A DNA stretch of 11,244 bases from the NCBI GenBank assembly GCA_023416195.1, contig JAEZID010000130.1:1-11244 (forward strand), in the 5' to 3' direction. Source of the DNA: Pseudomonadota bacterium (GTDB lineage: Bacteria > Pseudomonadota > Alphaproteobacteria > Azospirillales > Azospirillaceae). Shown in pieces: positions 7,134 through 11,244 of this stretch. The notes beneath the pieces were generated by a model. The model saw only the letters and a program-made list of their open reading frames with translations, did no database searches and was not told where the DNA came from. Numbering within the stretch: the first letter of the stretch is position 1; the number at the start of each line of letters is the position of its first letter. The translations under genes were made by a program, and so were the position numbers.

Positions 7134-8040
7134 GGTCGCGCGCTCCGCCGAAAAGCCCGGTCGGGAAGAAGATCAAGGTCAGCAGCAGGAAGCCGTAGGC
7201 GATCAGCTCGCTCCAGCCCTGCGCCAGGAATTCGGTCGCCACCGCCTCGGACAATCCCAGGAAGATGGCGCAGATGACGGCGCCCGGAATGCTGCTCAGG
7301 CCGCCCATCACCATGGCGACGAAGGCCTTCACGCCCGGCGCGAAGCCCATGTGCGGGAACACCGATCCGTAATAGAGCGCCACCAGGATGCCGGCGACGG
7401 CGCCCATCACCGACCCGACCACGAAGGTCGCGATGATCGTGCGGTCCGTGTTGATGCCGACGTACTTGGCGCCCAAGGGGTTGTTGGCGACGGCGCGGAT
7501 CGACAGGCCGATGCGCGTCCGGTACAGCAGGAACTGCAAGCCGGCGAACATGGCGACCGCCGCGCCGAAGATCACGAACTGCCCGGTGGAGAAGGACAGA
7601 TCTCCCACCTGCACGGGTTCGGTCAGTTGCGCCTCGAACGGCACGGGGCGCATGGCGCCGCCGAACAGCTTCTCCACGATCTCGCGCACGACGATGGACA
7701 CGGCGAGCGAGGAGAGCAGAGTCGCCTCGCGCATCGCCTTGGATTTCAGCGACGCCTCGTCCTGGAACCGGCGGAAGGGCTTGAAGGCCAACCGCTCCAA
7801 CCCGAATCCGGACACGGCGCCCACGGCCATGACGAACAGGACGACGGCGATCAGCGGCGGCGCGAACATGGTGATCAGCACCACGCCCGCATAGGCCCCG
7901 ACCATGTAGACCTCGCCATGCGCGAAGTTCACCACGTTCAGAACGCCGAAGATCAGCGTGAACCCGATGGCGATCAGCGCATAGACCAGCCCCACGGAGA
8001 ACCCGTTGACGAGCTGCTGGACGAAAAAGGCGTCGAACAT
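7126..8040 (-). CDS. livH: HAAT-family ABC transporter permease LivH
   Basis: The product is 304 residues. The N-terminus MFDAFFVQQLVNGFSVGLVY and the following IGFTLIFGVLNVVNFAHGE are characteristic of LivH, as is the coupling loop RAVANNPLGAKYVGIN. The C-terminal membrane segment (FFPTGLFGG) also fits. The ATG at 8038-8040 has GGGG 7 nt upstream. The frame continues open to 8103, but those bases belong to the palindromic element in front of the gene and code for nothing family-like. It is separated from livK by the only large gap in the operon and overlaps livM by 8 nt. Confidence 0.95.
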   Translation of the reverse strand: MFDAFFVQQLVNGFSVGLVYALIAIGFTLIFGVLNVVNFAHGEVYMVGAYAGVVLITMFAPPLIAVVLFVMAVGAVSGFGLERLAFKPFRRFQDEASLKSKAMREATLLSSLAVSIVVREIVEKLFGGAMRPVPFEAQLTEPVQVGDLSFSTGQFVIFGAAVAMFAGLQFLLYRTRIGLSIRAVANNPLGAKYVGINTDRTIIATFVVGSVMGAVAGILVALYYGSVFPHMGFAPGVKAFVAMVMGGLSSIPGAVICAIFLGLSEAVATEFLAQGWSELIAYGFLLLTLIFFPTGLFGGARDRV

Positions 8041-8057
8041 TGAAAAGCCCCGGAATT

Positions 8058-8150
8058 GGGCCCCCATCCCGACCTTCCCCCACTGCGCGGGGGAAGGAGC
8101 CACGTTCCCTCCCCCGTGCGCAGCATGGGGGAGGGTCAGGGTGGGGGCCC
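8058..8150. repeat. Palindromic element able to fold as a three-way junction, between livK and livH
   Basis: The element has three nested stems. The outer stem pairs 8058-8072 with 8136-8150 (15 positions; 13 Watson-Crick, one G-T, one A-C). Inside it lie two perfect 9-bp hairpins. Hairpin one is 8073-8081 with 8089-8097 (loop 8082-8088). Hairpin two is 8107-8115 with 8127-8135 (loop 8116-8126). The linker is 8098-8106. The two hairpins resemble each other (CCTTCCCCC and CCCTCCCCC arms), as though built from paired REP units. The element starts 11 nt after the livK stop (minus-strand reading) and ends 17 nt before livH. Inference: it may stabilise livK mRNA and lower livH expression, like REP elements after binding-protein genes. 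No T-tract follows, so it is not an obvious terminator. Confidence 0.85.
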
Positions 8151-8161
8151 CGCGCGTTGCG

Positions 8162-9283
8162 TTACTTCACCAGCGTGAACTGACCGCCCTTGATCTCCAT
8201 GCGGGCGAGCTGCTTGGACGGCTCGCGGGTCTGGGGATCGAAGGTGGTCTCGCCGGTCACGCCGGGGAAACCGGCGGTCTGGGCGAGCGCGTCGCGCAAG
8301 GATTTGCGGTCCACGTTCGGGCCGACTTTGGCGAGGGCGGCCAGCATGATGTTGGTCGCGTCATAGGCCTGAGCGGCGAACATGGTCGGATCGGCCTTGT
8401 AGCGGGCCTTGTACTCGTCCACGTAGGCCTTCACGACCGGCTCCGGGTTGTCCACGGCGAAGGTGGTGGACAGCTTCAGCCCTTCGGCGGAGGGACCGGC
8501 CAGCGCGATCAGCTTCGGCGAGTAGAGCGAGGAGGTCGCGTAGGTCGGGATCTGCACGTTCAGCTGGCGGCGCTGCTGCATCAGCGTGGCGCCGTCCTCG
8601 TCGAACATGCCGAGGTAGATGGCGTCCGGCCGTTCACGGGCGACCTTGGTCAGGATGGTGCGGAAGTCGCGGTTGCCGGGGTTGTAGAACTCGACGGCCG
8701 TAATCTGCCCGCCGTTCTTCTCCACCGCGTCCTTGAAGTTGGAGACGACCGACTGGCCCCAGTCGTTCTGGATGGCGATGACCGCGATCTTCTTCTTGCC
8801 CTCGCCCAGCGCCCACTTGGCGACGAACGGGCCTTCATAGGCCTGGGTGGTGATGTTGCGGAACTGCCATTCGCTGATCTTGACGAAGTCCGGGTGCGAG
8901 GCGGTCTGCGACAGCTGCGGCAGGCCGGCCTGCGCGTAGACCTGCGCGGCGGCCAGCGACACGGTCGAGGAGAAGGCGCCCAGCACGCCGACGATCTCCG
9001 GATCGTCCACGAACTTCTTGGCGATGTTCACGCCTTCCTTCGCGTCGTTCTTGCTGTCTTCGAACTTCAGGACGACGGTGGCGCCCGGCAGCTTGCCGGA
9101 CTTGTTGAACTGCTCCACCGCCATGGTGGCGGAGTTGCGGAACACCTCGCCGTACTGCGACATCTCGCCGGTCAGCGGGGCCTGATAGCCCAGCGCGATG
9201 GTCTTCTGTGCCAGCGCCGGCACCGCCGAGGCGGCGACGGCGACACCGGCCAGAGCGCCCAGGATCGTCTTCGCAATGGTCAT
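8162..9283 (-). CDS. livK: HAAT-family ABC transporter periplasmic substrate-binding protein
   Basis: The product is 373 residues. Residues 1-25 form a classic Sec signal peptide (basic start, hydrophobic core GALAGVAVAASAV, cleavage after PALA). The mature chain starts QKTIALGYQAPLTG, the typical first strand of Leu/Ile/Val-type binding proteins (Peripla_BP_6). Later blocks VGVLGAFSSTVSLAAAQVYA and IAIQNDWGQSV fit the same fold. The ATG at 9281-9283 has a strong GGAG site 8 nt upstream. The frame is open further to 9376, but those extra residues are not needed and would bury the signal peptide. The ligand cannot be predicted: this family binds branched-chain and other amino acids, amides, urea and aromatic acids. 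It is 29 nt downstream of the ATC-hydrolase-like gene. Confidence 0.93.
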   Translation of the reverse strand: MTIAKTILGALAGVAVAASAVPALAQKTIALGYQAPLTGEMSQYGEVFRNSATMAVEQFNKSGKLPGATVVLKFEDSKNDAKEGVNIAKKFVDDPEIVGVLGAFSSTVSLAAAQVYAQAGLPQLSQTASHPDFVKISEWQFRNITTQAYEGPFVAKWALGEGKKKIAVIAIQNDWGQSVVSNFKDAVEKNGGQITAVEFYNPGNRDFRTILTKVARERPDAIYLGMFDEDGATLMQQRRQLNVQIPTYATSSLYSPKLIALAGPSAEGLKLSTTFAVDNPEPVVKAYVDEYKARYKADPTMFAAQAYDATNIMLAALAKVGPNVDRKSLRDALAQTAGFPGVTGETTFDPQTREPSKQLARMEIKGGQFTLVK

Positions 9284-9312
9284 GGTCTTGTCTCCTCTCA
9301 CTCGGCAGCGAA

Positions 9313-9807
9313 TCATTGGGCAGGTTTGCCCGGACGGACGCGCAGGATGCAGCAGCCCTCGCGGCCCGGCTTCCACGTCTCGCCCTCAAAGGTGAAGCCG
9401 GCGGCCTCGAAGGTGCCGTTGTCCACCTGGCCCGCAATGGCGCACATGTTCGCCAGTTCGGCGGGCGGAAGGCCATGCTCCTCCCACGCTTCCTTCAGCG
9501 GGCAGCGCTTGAAGGCGATGTCCAGGCCGCCGGAGTCGCAGCGGGTCACCACCGGTTCGAACATCTTCCCGTGGTCGGGCACGAAATCGAGGAAGGCGGT
9601 CTTCAGCCCCTCGAAATCGGCCGGCGCGTAGGCGGCGAATCGTGTGCCCACCTCGGCCCCCCGTTCCCGGATCGCCTTGGCAAGCGTCTTGGCCGCGGAT
9701 TCCGCGCCATGCTCGCGCGCCAGCTCACGATAGATCGCGAGATAGAACAGCGCCCGGTTCTTCAGCGAGCCGCGCAACTGTTCGCGCAGATCTTCTTCCT
9801 CGGTCAT
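9313..9807 (-). CDS. L-2-amino-thiazoline-4-carboxylate (ATC) hydrolase family protein
   Basis: The product is 164 residues, about the family's usual size. The C-terminal half carries the blocks I associate with this family: RCPLKEAW (101-108), MCAIAG (121-126), DNGTFEAAGF (129-138) and PGREGCC (147-153). Cysteines are at 90, 102, 122, 152 and 153. The N-terminal half is mostly helical. The described member, ATC hydrolase of Pseudomonas, opens the thiazoline ring to N-carbamoyl-L-cysteine on the way to cysteine. Many members have no tested substrate. There is no signal peptide, so it should be cytoplasmic. I chose the ATG at 9805-9807 because AAGG lies 6 nt upstream; an ATG two codons earlier (9813) abuts that site. 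It is the first gene of the transporter operon, which suggests that it acts on the imported compound. Confidence 0.82.
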   Translation of the reverse strand: MTEEEDLREQLRGSLKNRALFYLAIYRELAREHGAESAAKTLAKAIRERGAEVGTRFAAYAPADFEGLKTAFLDFVPDHGKMFEPVVTRCDSGGLDIAFKRCPLKEAWEEHGLPPAELANMCAIAGQVDNGTFEAAGFTFEGETWKPGREGCCILRVRPGKPAQ

Positions 9808-9882
9808 GGCCATCCTTCGAACCCCATAAATTCACACCTTCCGACCGCCAAATCATAAGGCAGCGAAGGGGTGGCGGAACTT

Positions 9883-9912
9883 AGCCTATTTCGTGCCGGA
9901 CAAAAGCGTCAA
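9883..9912 (-). promoter_or_regulatory. Candidate promoter of the ATC-hydrolase/liv/oxidoreductase operon
   Basis: On the minus strand TTGACG (9907-9912) is followed after 18 nt by TAGGCT (9883-9888), or after 17 nt by ATAGGC. This is a reasonable -35 with a weak -10, as is common in GC-rich alphaproteobacteria. The same bases also hold CGGCAC-GAAAT-AGGCT (9883-9898), which keeps the GG and GC at the exact spacing of a sigma-54 -24/-12 promoter but misses the preferred T at some positions. Either would start transcription about 65 nt before the first gene. A weaker alternative, TTGGCG (9846-9851) with TATGGG (9823-9828) at 17 nt, lies nearer the gene. Sequence alone cannot choose between them. 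Confidence 0.45.
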
Positions 9913-9918
9913 CGCTTT
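9903..9918. promoter_or_regulatory. Dyad overlapping the -35 element (candidate operator)
   Basis: AAAGCG (9903-9908) and CGCTTT (9913-9918) form a perfect 6-bp dyad with a 4-base centre. The predicted -35 hexamer (9907-9912) lies across its middle, so a bound dimer would block polymerase. No regulator gene is in the window to pair with it. Confidence 0.4.
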
Positions 9919-9937
9919 CACACAAAACCATTTGGGA

Positions 9938-9954
9938 CGCACCCAACCGCACCC
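9938..9954. promoter_or_regulatory. Direct repeat CGCACCC with 10-bp period upstream of the promoter
   Basis: CGCACCC occurs at 9938-9944 and again at 9948-9954, exactly one helical turn apart, about 60-80 bp upstream of the predicted start of transcription. Two such half-sites on one DNA face would suit an activator. The motif is short and this is GC-rich DNA, so chance is possible. Confidence 0.25.
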
Positions 9955-9991
9955 CGCATAACACAGTTTTCTGTTGTTTTATTTGCGCAAG

Positions 9992-10020
9992 AAAAAGGCC
10001 GGATGCCCAAGCACCCGGCC
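9992..10020 (-). terminator. Rho-independent terminator of the etfBA operon
   Basis: The hairpin at 9997-10020 pairs six GC-rich bases (GGCCGG with CCGGCC), then one A-C mismatch, then three more pairs around a four-base loop. Read on the minus strand it is followed at once by five T residues (9992-9996). It lies 40 nt beyond the etfA stop. No T-tract follows on the plus strand, so it acts in one direction and separates etfBA from the next operon. Confidence 0.85.
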
Positions 10021-10060
10021 CACGAGTTGCGCACTGCAAACGGGAGATGCAGCGCGGCCC

Positions 10061-10987
10061 TTACAACGCGGCCTGAAGTTCCGGCAGCGCCTTGAACAGA
10101 TCCTCCACCAAGCCGTAGTCGGCGACCTGGAAGATCGGCGCCTCCTCGTCCTTGTTGATGGCGACGATGACCTTGCTGTCCTTCATGCCGGCCAGATGCT
10201 GGATCGCGCCGGAGATGCCCACCGCGACATACAGGTCCGGCGCCACGATCTTGCCGGTCTGCCCGACCTGATAGTCGTTGGGCACGAAGCCCGAATCGAC
10301 GGCGGCACGGGAGGCGCCGACCGCCGCGCCCAGCTTGTCCGCGACCGCTTCCAGCAGCGTGAAGTTCTCACCCGACTGCATGCCGCGCCCGCCGGAGATG
10401 ACGATTCGCGCGGAGGTCAGTTCCGGCCGCTCCGACTTCGACAGTTCCGCCGAAACGAACCTGGACAGGCCCGAATCGCCAACGCTGGCCACGGCCTCCA
10501 CCGTCGCGGACCCGCCTTCGCCGACCGGATCGAACGCGGTGGCACGGACCGTGATGACCTTCACCGGATCGGCCGACTGCACGGTCGCGATGGCGTTGCC
10601 GGCGTAGATCGGCCGCTCGAAGACATCCGGCGCCACGACCCCGGTGATCTCCGAGATCATCGCCACGTCCAGCAGGGCCGCCACGCGCGGCGCCACGTTC
10701 TTCCCCACCGAGGTCGCCGGCGCCAGAACGTGGCTGTAGCTCCGCCCCAGTTCCGCCACCAGCGCGGCCAGCGGCTCCGGCAGGGCGTGCTCATAGGCCG
10801 CGTCGCCGGCCAGCAGCACCTTCGAGACACCCGCGACTTTCGTAGCGGCGTCCGCCACGGGGCGTGCGTTGCGTCCAGCCACGAGGATGTGAACCTCGCC
10901 CCCGATGTCCCGCGCGGCGGTGACGGCGCTCAGCGTCGCCGGCTTCAGGGTGGCGTTGTCGTGGTCGGCAATGACGAGAATGGCCAT
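10061..10987 (-). CDS. etfA: Electron transfer flavoprotein subunit alpha
   Basis: The product is 308 residues, normal for bacterial EtfA/FixB-type subunits. The N-terminal domain starts MAILVIADHDNATLKPATLSAV. The C-terminal FAD-binding domain has the signature block VVISGGRGM-type (here IVISGGRGMQSGENF), GASRAAVDSGFVPNDYQVGQTG and VAVGISGAIQHLAGMKDSKVIVAINKDEEAPIF, all strongly conserved. With EtfB it forms the soluble heterodimer that accepts electrons from acyl-CoA and other dehydrogenases and passes them to ETF-ubiquinone oxidoreductase. The ATG at 10985-10987 has GGGGG 9 nt upstream, and the gene lies 15 nt after etfB. A terminator follows it. Confidence 0.96.
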   Translation of the reverse strand: MAILVIADHDNATLKPATLSAVTAARDIGGEVHILVAGRNARPVADAATKVAGVSKVLLAGDAAYEHALPEPLAALVAELGRSYSHVLAPATSVGKNVAPRVAALLDVAMISEITGVVAPDVFERPIYAGNAIATVQSADPVKVITVRATAFDPVGEGGSATVEAVASVGDSGLSRFVSAELSKSERPELTSARIVISGGRGMQSGENFTLLEAVADKLGAAVGASRAAVDSGFVPNDYQVGQTGKIVAPDLYVAVGISGAIQHLAGMKDSKVIVAINKDEEAPIFQVADYGLVEDLFKALPELQAAL

Positions 10988-11002
10988 CTCAAATCACCCC
11001 CT

Positions 11003-11244
11003 TCAAATCACTCGGGCTTCGTTCTTGAGCTTGTCCACGAGGGCCGCCACGTCGGCGACCTTGACGCCGGCCTTGCGCTTGGGCGGCTCCGCCACCTTCA
11101 GCGTGGTCAGGCGCGGTGCCACATCGACGCCCAGGCTGTCCGGCGCGATGGTGTCGATGGGCTTCTTCTTGGCCTTCATGATGTTGGGCAGAGACGCATA
11201 GCGCGGCTCGTTGAGGCGCAGGTCGGCGGTGACCACGGCCGGCA
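11003..11244 (-). CDS. etfB: Electron transfer flavoprotein subunit beta, C-terminal part (5' end outside window)
   Basis: The frame is open to the window edge and gives the last 79 or so residues of EtfB. The block PAVVTADLRLNEPRYASLPNIMKAKKKP is the well-known EtfB recognition region, in which a loop contacts partner dehydrogenases. The tail (KAGVKVADVAALVDKLKNEARVI) is the usual end of the subunit. A GTG at 11234-11236 is an internal valine, not a start. The gene lies directly upstream of etfA, with the same orientation and a 15-nt gap. Confidence 0.95.
   Translation of the reverse strand, partial: PAVVTADLRLNEPRYASLPNIMKAKKKPIDTIAPDSLGVDVAPRLTTLKVAEPPKRKAGVKVADVAALVDKLKNEARVI

Noticed and set aside
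8058..8150. tRNA or small structured RNA gene in the livK-livH gap
   Set aside because: The fold has only two inner hairpins, no anticodon arm geometry, no T-loop sequence and no CCA end. It reads as a palindromic repeat.
11003..11236. A complete 77-residue gene starting at GTG 11236
   Set aside because: The frame stays open to the window edge and the residues before the GTG match EtfB, so it is the 3' part of etfB.
1..11244. CRISPR arrays, insertion sequences, prophage or toxin-antitoxin genes
   Set aside because: No spaced direct repeats, transposase, integrase or phage motifs were seen; apart from the two palindromic elements the window is ordinary chromosomal coding DNA.

Overview
The window is GC-rich bacterial DNA, dense with genes and almost entirely coding on the minus strand. 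The high GC, the etfB-etfA pair, the branched-chain (HAAT) ABC cassette and the style of the PAS histidine kinase suggest an alphaproteobacterium, most likely Rhodospirillales close to Azospirillum. That placement is inference from protein character only.

Layout from left to right. (1) The end of a plus-strand HPP-family membrane protein (1-297). (2) A long hairpin-forming inverted repeat (301-384) between it and the next gene, which converges on it. (3) A minus-strand run of nine genes. In transcription order, from 9807 down to 397, these are: an L-2-amino-thiazoline-4-carboxylate (ATC) hydrolase-family protein; a periplasmic binding protein (livK type); two permeases (livH, livM); two ATPases (livG, livF); a DAO-type FAD oxidoreductase; a VOC/glyoxalase-like protein; and a soluble triple-PAS histidine kinase with no response regulator in view. 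From livH to the oxidoreductase each gene overlaps the next by 4 or 8 nt, and the other gaps are short (22-29 nt). The one exception is a 121-nt gap between livK and livH, filled by an element that can fold as a three-way junction. (4) A short intergenic region (9808-10060) holding the probable operon promoter, a dyad over its -35 element, an upstream direct repeat, and the terminator of the next operon. (5) etfA and the 3' part of etfB, also on the minus strand, transcribed toward the terminator.

Working model (inference): the operon imports an amino-acid-like compound. The ATC-hydrolase-like protein, the FAD oxidoreductase and the VOC protein would then process it, and the kinase at the distal end may sense metabolic or redox state. 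The substrate cannot be read from sequence. The HAAT cassette should not be assumed to carry leucine, because these transporters handle many amino acids, amides and aromatic acids. The set of three small-molecule enzymes tightly linked to one transporter and an orphan kinase is the best candidate here for an undescribed system. The etfBA pair looks like an independent housekeeping unit.
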